From the NCBI GenBank assembly GCA_964602655.1, contig CAZRSF010000062.1, forward strand, positions 1 to 40,191: DNA of 40,191 nucleotides, in the 5' to 3' direction. A program made the translations under genes and the position numbers. This document shows positions 33,513-40,191 of the stretch, in pieces. The notes under the pieces were generated by a model that saw only the letters and a program-made list of their open reading frames with translations, had not been told where the DNA came from and did not search any database. Origin of the DNA: Moduliflexus sp964602655 (lineage in GTDB: Bacteria > Moduliflexota > Moduliflexia > Moduliflexales > Moduliflexaceae). Within the stretch, counting starts at the first letter, position 1, and the number at the start of each line of letters is the position of its first letter.

Positions 33513-34629
33513 ATGGAAATTACCTCATTATATCAAGCAAAAGACATCTTGAAAATGCTGTCCGAAAAAATCGAAGCCATGCGGGGGTATCTTTGACATT
33601 GATGGCTGCCAGACCCGCTCGGATGAGATTGAAAAACAGATGGCAGAGACGACATTCTGGGAAAATCCCGATACGTCGAAAGAAGTAATTCGCCAGAAAA
33701 AGACGTTGCAACGGCAGTTGGAAATGTGGCGCGGACTGACCAAAGAACATGACGATCTGTACGCGCTGGTCGAGATGTGCGAAGAGGAAGAAGACGCCTC
33801 GCTCTTCTCGGAAATCGCGTCGGTCGCTGAGTTGTTGGAACAACACATTGACGACGTGGAATTCAAACAGATGCTCAGCGGCGAGCATGATCAGGGGAAC
33901 GCGATCCTTTCGATCAATGCCGGTGCAGGCGGCACGGAAGCCCAGGATTGGGCGCAAATGCTGTTTCGGATGTACACGCGCTGGTGCGAGCGGCGCGGAT
34001 TCAAAGCCGAAATCGTTGACCTCTTGAGCGACGATGAGGCCGGGATCAAAAGCGCGATGATTATGGTCAGCGGCGAATATGCGTTCGGGTATTTGAAATC
34101 GGAACGCGGCGTGCATCGTTTGGTGCGGATTTCGCCGTTCGACGCCAATAAGCGGCGACATACGTCGTTTGCGTCGGTGATGGTCATCCCGGATATTGAC
34201 GATGACATCGAGATTGATATTGACGAAGAAGATTTGCGAATAGACACGTTCCGTTCCAGCGGTGCAGGCGGGCAGAAAGTCAATAAAACGTCGTCGGCGA
34301 TCCGCATCACGCATTTGCCGACCAACATTGTCGTGCAATGCCAGAATGAACGTTCGCAGCATAAAAATAAAGCGCAGGCCATGAAAATCTTGCGGGCGCG
34401 GCTCTACGAACTACAAGAGCAGGAAAACCAGGACGAAAAAGAAAAATTACAGGGGGAAAAGCGCGTGATCGCCTGGGGCAGCCAGATTCGCTCGTATGTC
34501 ATGCACCCCTATCAGATGGTCAAAGATCACCGCACCAGCCAGGAGACCAGCAATGTGACGGCGGTGATGGACGGCGATCTGGACGAATTCATGCGAGCCT
34601 ACCTGCTGTTTGCGACGAAAGGGGCGTAA
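33513..34629 (+). CDS. prfB: Peptide chain release factor 2, with programmed +1 frameshift
   Basis: Recognises UGA and UAA stop codons and releases the nascent chain. The ATG at 33513 opens a 27-codon frame (MEITSLYQAKDILKML...) that ends at an in-frame TGA at 33594; the main frame resumes at GAC 33595, giving about 371 residues in total. The UGA-specificity tripeptide SPF is in RISPFDANKRRH, and the catalytic GGQ is in SSGAGGQKVNKTSSAIR. The product is intact only if ribosomes shift at CTTTGAC, as in most bacteria. The stop is 4 bases before hicB. Position between lnt and lysS matches a common order. Confidence 0.96.
33583..33597 (+). promoter_or_regulatory. RF2 programmed +1 frameshift site
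   Basis: GGGGG (33583-33587) acts as an internal Shine-Dalgarno three bases before CTT-TGA-C (33591-33597). This matches the well-known autoregulatory site: low RF2 lets the ribosome pause at UGA and slip forward. Confidence 0.95.
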
Positions 34630-34633
34630 AATA

Positions 34634-34903
34634 ATGGAATTGAACGTTTCAATCGAAATTTGGAAAAAAGGGACATATTATCTCGCTAAATGTCCCGAAT
34701 TGAATTTCATTTCGCAAGGCAGAACGGGCGAAGAAGCCAGGCGCAACCTGTTCGAAGTGATTGATATTCAGTTCGAAGAAATGACCGACATGGGGACATT
34801 GAATGAATATTTAGCCGAATGCGGGTATGTGAGGCAACAGGAATTTTTTGTTCCGCAGATCGAAATGATTGGCCTTGAAAAGTATGCGTTGCAGGTGGCA
34901 TGA
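34634..34903 (+). CDS. hicB: HicB-family antitoxin
   Basis: Antitoxin of a HicAB type II module, 89 residues. The partial RNase H-like HicB fold is recognised from NVSIEIWKKGTYYLAKCPEL, ISQGRTGEEARRNLFEVIDI and the LNEYLAECGY end. No C-terminal DNA-binding domain is evident, so autoregulation may be weak or absent. The ATG is 4 bases after the prfB stop, with AAAGGGG inside the prfB end as a likely ribosome-binding site; its expression should depend on prfB transcription. Its stop overlaps the hicA start by ATGA. Antitoxin before toxin is a frequent order. Confidence 0.85.
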   Translation: MELNVSIEIWKKGTYYLAKCPELNFISQGRTGEEARRNLFEVIDIQFEEMTDMGTLNEYLAECGYVRQQEFFVPQIEMIGLEKYALQVA

Positions 34904-35133
34904 TGGCAAAAATTCCCCCAGTTGACTGGAAGAAATTGCTCAAAATCTTCGAACGTTATGGATGCGAGTATATGCGCAAAAAAGGTTCGCATCATATTTT
35001 GCGGTATCCTGGCGCGAAACGAGCAATTGTTATTCCTGAATACGACGAAATCGACATTGAAATTATTAAGACGAATATGCAGACCGTTGGAATGACGCGA
35101 GACGAGTATCTCGCATTATTAGAACAAGTATAA
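34900..35133 (+). CDS. hicA: HicA-family mRNA interferase toxin
   Basis: Toxin of the HicAB module, 77 residues, which in known systems cleaves mRNA in the cytoplasm. The double-stranded-RBD-like fold and catalytic histidine region are visible in PPVDWKKLLKIFERYGCEY and KKGSHHILRY, followed by a short acidic turn and IIKTNMQTVGMTRDEYLALL, typical of HicA. It overlaps hicB by ATGA; a second ATG at 34903 would shorten it by one residue. No key residue appears lost, so it could be active. A GTCAGACA palindrome follows, then lysS. Confidence 0.88.
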   Translation: MMAKIPPVDWKKLLKIFERYGCEYMRKKGSHHILRYPGAKRAIVIPEYDEIDIEIIKTNMQTVGMTRDEYLALLEQV

Positions 35134-35191
35134 TTCGAAAAGCAATCATTGAGTCAAAGGATATATCTATTGCACACAAGGTTATGAACAG

Positions 35192-35224
35192 AGCTGTCAG
35201 ACACCTTCAAGGTGTCTGACAGCT
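35192..35224. repeat. GTCAGACA palindrome, copy 3
   Basis: AGCTGTCAGACACCTT (35192-35207) and its exact complement (35209-35224) flank a single C. It lies between hicA and lysS, so it could mark a boundary of the inserted cassette or work as an attenuating hairpin before lysS. Confidence 0.9.
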
Positions 35225-35265
35225 TTTCCTGACCATAACGTGTTGTGTCAATACAGAGATAGATT

Positions 35266-36750
35266 ATGCAAGAAACCACAGATCAACGAGAACAACGAAT
35301 CGCCAAACTCGCCGAACTGGAAGCCCAACATATTCCGGCGTATGTCAACAGCTTTCATGTGACCGCCAACATTACGGAATTGCTCCGCGCGTATGCGGAT
35401 ACAACCAAAGAAGAACTCGAAGCGAACGAAGATCATGTCACAACCACCGCCGGGCGCATCATGTCCATGCGAATTCAGGGCAAAACCTCGTTCGCGCACA
35501 TTCAAAGCGGCGTTGACCGCGTTCAGATTTACGCCAGAATCAAAGAATTAGGCGAAGAGGGGTTCAAATTTTATAAATCGCTCGACATCGGCGACTTTGT
35601 CGGCGTCACCGGGCGCGTCTTTCGCACGAATACGCAAGAATTGACGATTCTGGTGACGGAATTGACGCTGTTGTCCAAATCGCTGCGCCCGCTGCCGGAA
35701 AAATGGCATGGCTTGACGAACGTCGAAACCCGTTATCGCCAGCGTTACGTGGATTTGATTGTCAATCCGCATGTCAAAGATATTTTCGTCAAGCGCGCCA
35801 AAGCGATTGCCGCAATCCGGCGATTTTTTCTGTCCCGCGATTTTTTAGAAGTCGAAACGCCGATGATGCACCCGATTGCAGGCGGCGCGGCAGCCAGACC
35901 GTTCGCCACGCATCACAACGCGCTGAACATGTCGCTTTATTTGCGCATCGCGCCGGAACTCTACTTGAAACGCCTGATTGTCGGCGGCTTCGAGCGCGTC
36001 TTCGAAATCAACCGTAACTTCCGCAACGAGGGAATTTCCACGCGCCATAACCCGGAATTTACGATGCTGGAGTTTTACATGGCGTATGCCGATTATAACG
36101 ATTTGATACCGCTGACCGAGCAACTGTATTCGTCCGTCGCGCAGGAAATCGCCGGGACGATGAAGTTGACGTATCAGGGGCAGGAATTGGACTTGACGCC
36201 GCCCTGGACGCGCCTGACAATCAAAGAGGGCATTCTGAAATACGCCGAGGGCGTGACGCCTGCCGATTTGGAATCGGAAGACGCGCTGCGCCGGATCGCG
36301 GGATCGATGGGGCTTGATACGAATCTCAGCAAAGGCAAACTGCTGATGGAAATTTTCGAGCATGTCGCCGAGCCGCATCTTGTGCAGCCGACGTTCGTGA
36401 TGGATTTCCCGACTGAAGTCTCGCCGTTGTCCAAAGCCAAACCCGACGACCCGGAATTCGTCGAACGCTTCGAGTTTTATATCGCCGGGCAGGAGATGGG
36501 GAATGCGTTCACCGAGTTGAACGACCCGATTGACCAGAAACAGCGTTTCGAAAAACAGACGGCGGAACACGAAAAAGGGGACGAAGAGGCGCATCAGATG
36601 GATGAAGATTACGTGCGAGCGTTGGAATACGGCATGCCGCCGACTGCTGGCGAAGGCATCGGGATTGACCGGCTGATTATGCTGCTGACCGATTCGTCGT
36701 CCATTCGCGAAGTCATTCTCTTCCCGCACATGCGCAAAGAGCAGGCGTAA
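35266..36750 (+). CDS. lysS: Lysyl-tRNA synthetase, class II
   Basis: Charges tRNA-Lys in the cytoplasm. The 494 residues start with a helical segment and an OB-fold anticodon-binding domain (TTTAGRIMSMRIQGKTSFAH, DIGDFVGVTGRVFRTNTQEL), then the class II catalytic domain: motif 1 near FLEVETPMMHPIAGGAAARP, motif 2 FRNEGISTRHNPEFTMLEFY and motif 3 AGEGIGIDRLIMLLTDSSSI, followed by ILFPHMR. Length is normal for bacterial LysS. The ATG has only a weak AGAGAT site. In many genomes lysS directly follows prfB; here hicBA and a palindrome separate them. Confidence 0.97.
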   Translation: MQETTDQREQRIAKLAELEAQHIPAYVNSFHVTANITELLRAYADTTKEELEANEDHVTTTAGRIMSMRIQGKTSFAHIQSGVDRVQIYARIKELGEEGFKFYKSLDIGDFVGVTGRVFRTNTQELTILVTELTLLSKSLRPLPEKWHGLTNVETRYRQRYVDLIVNPHVKDIFVKRAKAIAAIRRFFLSRDFLEVETPMMHPIAGGAAARPFATHHNALNMSLYLRIAPELYLKRLIVGGFERVFEINRNFRNEGISTRHNPEFTMLEFYMAYADYNDLIPLTEQLYSSVAQEIAGTMKLTYQGQELDLTPPWTRLTIKEGILKYAEGVTPADLESEDALRRIAGSMGLDTNLSKGKLLMEIFEHVAEPHLVQPTFVMDFPTEVSPLSKAKPDDPEFVERFEFYIAGQEMGNAFTELNDPIDQKQRFEKQTAEHEKGDEEAHQMDEDYVRALEYGMPPTAGEGIGIDRLIMLLTDSSSIREVILFPHMRKEQA

Positions 36751-36762
36751 CGCGTCATTTCC

Positions 36763-36866
36763 ATTCAGGGGTTGAAACCCCCCGTCTATATTCCGCTGCC
36801 GCTTCGCGGCGAAACATCAGCCCTGAAAGGGCTACGGGATAAAGACGAGGGTTTCAACCTCTGGAA
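36763..36866. repeat. About 100-bp element with outer inverted repeat and two inner hairpins
   Basis: GGTTGAAACCC (36770-36780) is the exact complement of GGGTTTCAACC (36849-36859), with further partial matches outside. Between them are the hairpins GCCGC-TTC-GCGGC (36798-36810) and AGCCCT-GAA-AGGGCT (36819-36833). It fills most of the lysS-mutY gap and looks like a mobile or dispersed palindromic element; no target duplication was seen. Confidence 0.7.
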
Positions 36867-36899
36867 TATGGAACATGGTGCGCGAACGGTTGAACTATT

Positions 36900-37571
36900 A
36901 TGCCGAAACGCCGCAAAATTACCGCCCAAAAACGCGAGGAATTCTGCCGCCGCTTGCTCGCGTGGTATGCGGAATATGGCCGCGATCTTCCCTGGCGCAA
37001 CACCGATAATCCGTATCATGTCTTAGTTTCCGAAATCATGCTGCAACAGACGCAAGTGGATCGCGTCATCCCGAAATACCACGAGTTTCTTGAGAAATAC
37101 CCGGATGTCGAACATTTGGCCGACGCGCCGACCGAGGAAGTGAAAGACACTTGGAAGCCGCTCGGCTACAATATCCGACCGGTGCGGTTGCAGATGATTG
37201 CGCGAGAAGTCCAGGCCGAGTACGGCGGCACGATCCCTGATACGCCGGAAGAACTGCAAAAATTGAAAGGCATTGGCAGATATACGGCGGGCGCAGTCTC
37301 GTGTTTCGGCTATAATAAGGCCGTTCCGTTAGTGGATACGAACGTTGACCGGCTGTTGCAGCGCGTCTTTTTCGGCCAAAACGCCTCCGAAAGCGCGAAA
37401 GCAGAAAAACAGGTCTGGGAACTCGCGGCAGAATTAGTGCCGGAAGAACACGCCTACGACTACAATCAGGCGTTGATGGATTTCGGCGCGACGGTCTGCA
37501 TGGCGCGAAAGCCGCTTTGCCTTGTCTGCCCGATGAAGGATATCTGCGCGGCGTATCCGGTTTATACGTAA
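36900..37571 (+). CDS. Short MutY-like DNA glycosylase (endonuclease III superfamily)
   Basis: Base-excision repair glycosylase, 223 residues. MutY-type features are PWRNTDNPYHVLVSEIMLQQ with catalytic Glu45, the helix-hairpin-helix LKGIGRYTAGAV (122-133) with Tyr128, where the lysine of bifunctional endonuclease III would sit, catalytic Asp146 in LVDTNVDRLL, and a C-x6-C-x2-C-x5-C [4Fe-4S] site (Cys200, 207, 210, 216). The C-terminal NUDIX-like domain that reads 8-oxoguanine in full MutY (~350 residues) is missing, and the stop comes just after the Fe-S loop. It could therefore be an A/G glycosylase or a mismatch thymine glycosylase of MIG type. There is no clear ribosome-binding site. Confidence 0.88.
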   Translation: MPKRRKITAQKREEFCRRLLAWYAEYGRDLPWRNTDNPYHVLVSEIMLQQTQVDRVIPKYHEFLEKYPDVEHLADAPTEEVKDTWKPLGYNIRPVRLQMIAREVQAEYGGTIPDTPEELQKLKGIGRYTAGAVSCFGYNKAVPLVDTNVDRLLQRVFFGQNASESAKAEKQVWELAAELVPEEHAYDYNQALMDFGATVCMARKPLCLVCPMKDICAAYPVYT

Positions 37572-37849
37572 AACGGATCGCCATATTTCGCGCCACATCA
37601 GAGAATTTTCTTTTTCCTGCAAAAAAAATGTTGTTGTTCTTTCGAAAAAGATGTATTCTTTTAGCAGGATTCGTCATCAAAAAAGAGTAGGTCAATATCA
37701 TTCATACCGTTTAATGTCTGAGTTATCCTCGGATGATGTTATTCCTGCGCTATGCTTGTAAGACGAGATGAAAAACACCTTGAAAAATGATATTCCGGCA
37801 GTTCCTCTGTCGGAAATACGACGTAAAACAATTCATGGAGGATTATTGT

Positions 37850-39052
37850 ATGAGATGGTTTGTGATGAAACATGCGACGATGAAACTACTGATTCCGTTG
37901 TTTATTATGATGATTGCCCTGTTCGGCTGCGATGACGGAAGCAGCGACGGCGGAGACGATTCCGGCAATCCGACGGACCCCGGCACAGTGAATGGATTGC
38001 CAGCGGATCCGGGCGCAGGAAATCTGGCGGGAAAAGTTGTGGGATCAATTTATGGAAAGGCGCTGGTCGGAGTGACCGTCTCGGTCGGCTCGCATTCGGC
38101 GGTCACGAAAACGGACGGCACATTTCGCCTGGACGGAGTCGGCGAAGGGAATCTGTCGGTGATTATTTCCGGCGACAAGGTGTATCGCCGCACCAAAGCG
38201 GTCAATACGGCGCAAGGTCGCTCAGTGGGAATTGATGCGATTGAAAATGGCAGTAATTTCAACCTGCGATTTTATCGAGAATTAGCGCGCGGCAATCATC
38301 CGCAAGAGGGCGATCTGTTCCAAACGCATCGCTGGACAAGCGCGACCCCGCCGACATTTTACATCAACACAAACGCCGTTTCAACCCTTGATGGCAAGAT
38401 CGATCAGAAAACGATTGATACGGTGGCGCGCGTATTGAAAGAGATCGTTCCCGTCTATACCGGTGGGGTTTACTCCAAGGTGAACGTCCAAACCGCGAAT
38501 TTCCCCAATAAAATGAGCTTTTCTGATATTCCGGCAAACGGCTTCGTGATTTCCTTCGATGACACGCTCAGGGAAGAAGGGGCGTATGGATTGACATTTA
38601 CTGATCCGGACTTTACGTCGCCATTCACGAACTCGATCAGTAAAACCGCGCTATTTATCCTCGATAGCGAAAAATTCTATAAATACGGCAATCCGGCTAA
38701 TATTTCATTCGAAGAAATTATTGCGCATGAAAGCGGACACGGTTTCGGTTTTCGACATACATCCGAGCCGAATGCAGGCGGCCTGCCTTCAGTTATGGTG
38801 AAAACCGGCGAATATGGCGGCACGTTCAGCATCTACGACGAATTGCACATGGCAATCATGTATAGCCGTCCTGCCGGAAATACCGATATTGACAATGATC
38901 CGGACAGCGCTGGCGCCAAACAGATTCCCGCGACTCGCGAAGTGTTTGTGGACGACCGCGCCACTGGCAGCGTAGATGCCGAAACGCAGCGTCAATTAGC
39001 CGAATTAGAAGGATTTGCGTTGGCGCGGGAAGCGCTGGAATCGCAGAAATAA
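37850..39052 (+). CDS. Putative lipoprotein metalloprotease with metzincin zinc motif
   Basis: A 400-residue exported lipoprotein. The ATG at 37850 follows GGAGG by 8 bases and opens a signal peptide ending in the lipobox LFGC (Cys27). A low-complexity Asp/Gly/Ser linker follows, then a carboxypeptidase-regulatory-like beta domain (58-130, GSIYGKALVGVTVSVGSHSA, TKTDGTFRLDGVGEG). The catalytic domain carries the full metzincin motif HExxHxxGxxH (His293, Glu294, His297, Gly300, His303 in IAHESGHGFGFRH), with Met316 or Met337 as a possible Met-turn. It is likely a zinc protease anchored to the membrane; location and substrate are unknown. The 278-base gap upstream shows no clear promoter. Confidence 0.87.
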   Translation: MRWFVMKHATMKLLIPLFIMMIALFGCDDGSSDGGDDSGNPTDPGTVNGLPADPGAGNLAGKVVGSIYGKALVGVTVSVGSHSAVTKTDGTFRLDGVGEGNLSVIISGDKVYRRTKAVNTAQGRSVGIDAIENGSNFNLRFYRELARGNHPQEGDLFQTHRWTSATPPTFYINTNAVSTLDGKIDQKTIDTVARVLKEIVPVYTGGVYSKVNVQTANFPNKMSFSDIPANGFVISFDDTLREEGAYGLTFTDPDFTSPFTNSISKTALFILDSEKFYKYGNPANISFEEIIAHESGHGFGFRHTSEPNAGGLPSVMVKTGEYGGTFSIYDELHMAIMYSRPAGNTDIDNDPDSAGAKQIPATREVFVDDRATGSVDAETQRQLAELEGFALAREALESQK

Positions 39053-39085
39053 TGACGGCCTGATTCGAAAAATCGTATTTTTTCC

Positions 39086-39114
39086 GTAGAGACGCCCCGG
39101 CGGGGCGTCTCTAC
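39086..39114. repeat. GTAG-type palindrome, second copy
   Basis: GTAGAGACGCCCCG (39086-39099) and CGGGGCGTCTCTAC (39101-39114) are exact complements around one G. The outer GTAG and the purine/CG pattern resemble the palindrome at 3236-3265. It lies between the two lipoprotein genes. Confidence 0.85.
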
Positions 39115-39144
39115 CAAATTCACCGTAAAAAAGGAGAGTCGCGT

Positions 39145-39816
39145 ATGAAAGGAACATTTATGTTATTGATACTCAGTCTCAGCGTGCTTGCCAGTAGTTG
39201 TTCCGCCCAGAAATCCGAAACCAAGCCGGAAAGCCGGCAGATGCCGTTAAAAGTCGCCTCCCCGCTGCTGAAAGACGGCGTCGAGTTTTTCGCCGTGCAG
39301 GAAATGACCATGCCGCTCGGCAAACATCGCGCGCTGCTTGCTAAAGAAAACACCACCGAGATGACTATTCGGACATCCGCCGATTTTTCTCAAGCAGTCA
39401 AAGCAATTGCCTCGCCGGAAGATGCGCTGTCATTTGCGCGATTGATTACTTCGGACGAGATTCGCCCATATCTGCAAGACGTGTATTACAGCGAAGTGCA
39501 TAAACAAGCCGCGCCAACGGTCAAGGAAGTCAACGGCGAGAAAATCACCGTCGAAGACCGCTGGTTTGCCGTCGAAGCAAAACAATACGACGCCTGGAAA
39601 CTCGCCGAACCAGTCGTAAAAACATTGGAAATCGGCGGATACGCGATTGAACGTTTTGTCGCCAGCTATCCGAAAGTCATGGAGAAAAACGCCACCCCCG
39701 CGCAACTGCTGAAAATCCGAGAAACCGTCGGCATGAACGGCGCGTACACGATGGAAATCGTCACAGTCGTCGCCGAAGGCGATGCGATTGAAAAGATGTT
39801 ATTGTTTACGAAATAA
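39145..39816 (+). CDS. Putative lipoprotein of unknown function
   Basis: A 223-residue protein with a short hydrophobic signal (MKGTFMLLILSLSVLASSC) and a possible lipobox ending at Cys19, followed by a polar linker. The rest is a mixed alpha/beta domain with no motif I recognise; landmarks are VEFFAVQEMTMPLGKHRALL and DRWFAVEAKQYDAWKLAEP. AAGGAGA precedes the ATG. It is 92 bases after the metalloprotease gene, with a palindrome between, so it may be a functional neighbour but not necessarily the same transcript. Export is fairly likely, function unknown. Confidence 0.8.
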   Translation: MKGTFMLLILSLSVLASSCSAQKSETKPESRQMPLKVASPLLKDGVEFFAVQEMTMPLGKHRALLAKENTTEMTIRTSADFSQAVKAIASPEDALSFARLITSDEIRPYLQDVYYSEVHKQAAPTVKEVNGEKITVEDRWFAVEAKQYDAWKLAEPVVKTLEIGGYAIERFVASYPKVMEKNATPAQLLKIRETVGMNGAYTMEIVTVVAEGDAIEKMLLFTK

Positions 39817-40131
39817 TGCTCTATAGTTCCATGCCGCACACAGTTCATATTGACAACATAAAAATTTCTATCAGGGAGAACTCATTATTACTGACTGATA
39901 TTACTATCAGATGCGAAACAATAACAGGGAAATCCCTTCCTGTGGGCAGGGCTGTTAAGTTCTCAATATCGCCTGGCGCAATCTTCGGTCTCAAAGCGGA
40001 AGGACGCTGAAGCGCCCTGCAAGCTGGCTTCAGCCTGCTTACGTTTTGAGACCCGCTGGGTCGGGGGGATTCTTCAATAGAACTTAACAGCCCTGCTTCC
40101 TGTGGGGGGGGAACGCGTAAACACCGTTTAA
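39816..40131 (+). pseudogene. Possible small ORF interrupted by the MITE
   Basis: An ATG overlapping the previous stop (TAATG at 39814-39818) opens a frame reading MLYSSMPHTVHIDNIKISIR onward. It runs into the MITE at 39946 and ends inside it at 40010. Without the MITE and one target copy, the frame would continue from base 40106 for nine more codons to a stop at 40129-40131, giving 51 residues. The product is not recognised. The ORF may be chance, since it is short and has no clear ribosome-binding site. Confidence 0.25.
39946..40096. mobile_element. 151-bp MITE-like element with 18-bp inverted repeats and 9-bp target duplication
   Basis: The left end GCAGGGCTGTTAAGTTCT (39946-39963) is the exact reverse complement of the right end (40079-40096). 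TTCCTGTGG is duplicated directly outside both ends (39937-39945 and 40097-40105), a clean 9-bp target-site duplication. There is no coding capacity, so it must be mobilised in trans; the 9-bp duplication would fit an IS4-like or similar transposase, but this is inference. Inside, GGTCTCAAA/TTTGAGACC (39987-39995, 40045-40053) and GCTGAAGC/GCTTCAGC (40006-40013, 40027-40034) are nested inverted repeats, so the whole element can fold into one long hairpin. Confidence 0.8.
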
Positions 40132-40191
40132 CATGAGAATAGAGTTGTTGCTGAATAAGAAAAGTTGACAGAAATAGCCGTGATGTCAAGT

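Noticed and set aside
33594..33596. In-frame TGA in prfB as a possible selenocysteine codon or pseudogene break
   Set aside because: The context GGGGG-TAT-CTTTGAC is the standard RF2 frameshift signal, and the downstream +1 frame continues the protein.

Overview
The window looks like chromosome from a diderm, largely anaerobic bacterium with roughly balanced base composition. Diderm: a BamA/Omp85 protein, apolipoprotein N-acyltransferase (Lnt) and at least two lipoproteins. Anaerobic: an [FeFe]-hydrogenase-like sensor, SelB, a PflX-type radical SAM protein, an NrdD-like protein and a membrane pyrophosphatase. The lnt-prfB-lysS order and DUF39 homocysteine protein recall Deltaproteobacteria and neighbouring candidate phyla. 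A KSB3/Modulibacteria-like lineage is possible, but that is a guess from gene content and not a measured placement. No rRNA, tRNA, CRISPR array or phage was seen.

Layout. 1-3.2 kb: end of rplY, pth and hppA on +, closed by a strong terminator. 3.2-5.5 kb: a DUF362 protein and a tandem universal stress protein on -. 5.7-10.7 kb: selB, UDP-glucose dehydrogenase, a DUF3108 protein and a small unknown ORF on +. 10.9-16.7 kb: a BamA-like protein with seven apparent POTRA repeats, followed after 4 bases by a UvrD-type helicase with a complete DEDDh exonuclease embedded in it. 16.9-21.7 kb: a soluble hydrogenase-like protein with a chemoreceptor-type output domain, facing a class III ribonucleotide reductase homologue that has lost its glycyl-radical end and active-site cysteines, then a YdcF-like protein. 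21.9-26.8 kb: DUF39 protein (+); a large winged-helix/pseudo-methyltransferase protein with a zinc-ribbon partner and a PflX-like radical SAM protein (-).

26.9-29.7 kb: an orphan OppC-type permease with copies of one palindrome on both sides, then a GspE/PilB ATPase (-). 29.8-36.8 kb: a consensus promoter drives khpA; then tsaB, lnt, a toxin-like/DUF2283 pair, prfB with its programmed frameshift, hicBA and lysS. Two toxin-antitoxin-like cassettes thus sit in the two joints of a lnt-prfB-lysS block. 36.9-40.2 kb: a short MutY-like glycosylase, a metzincin-type lipoprotein, a second putative lipoprotein, and a 151-bp MITE with 18-bp terminal inverted repeats and 9-bp target duplications.

Short palindromes of several families sit between genes throughout. 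The least ordinary items are the hydrogenase-like sensor, the degenerate NrdD, the helicase-exonuclease fusion, the winged-helix/pseudo-methyltransferase protein and the paired cassettes around prfB. All functional statements are read from motifs by eye; no database search or alignment was run.
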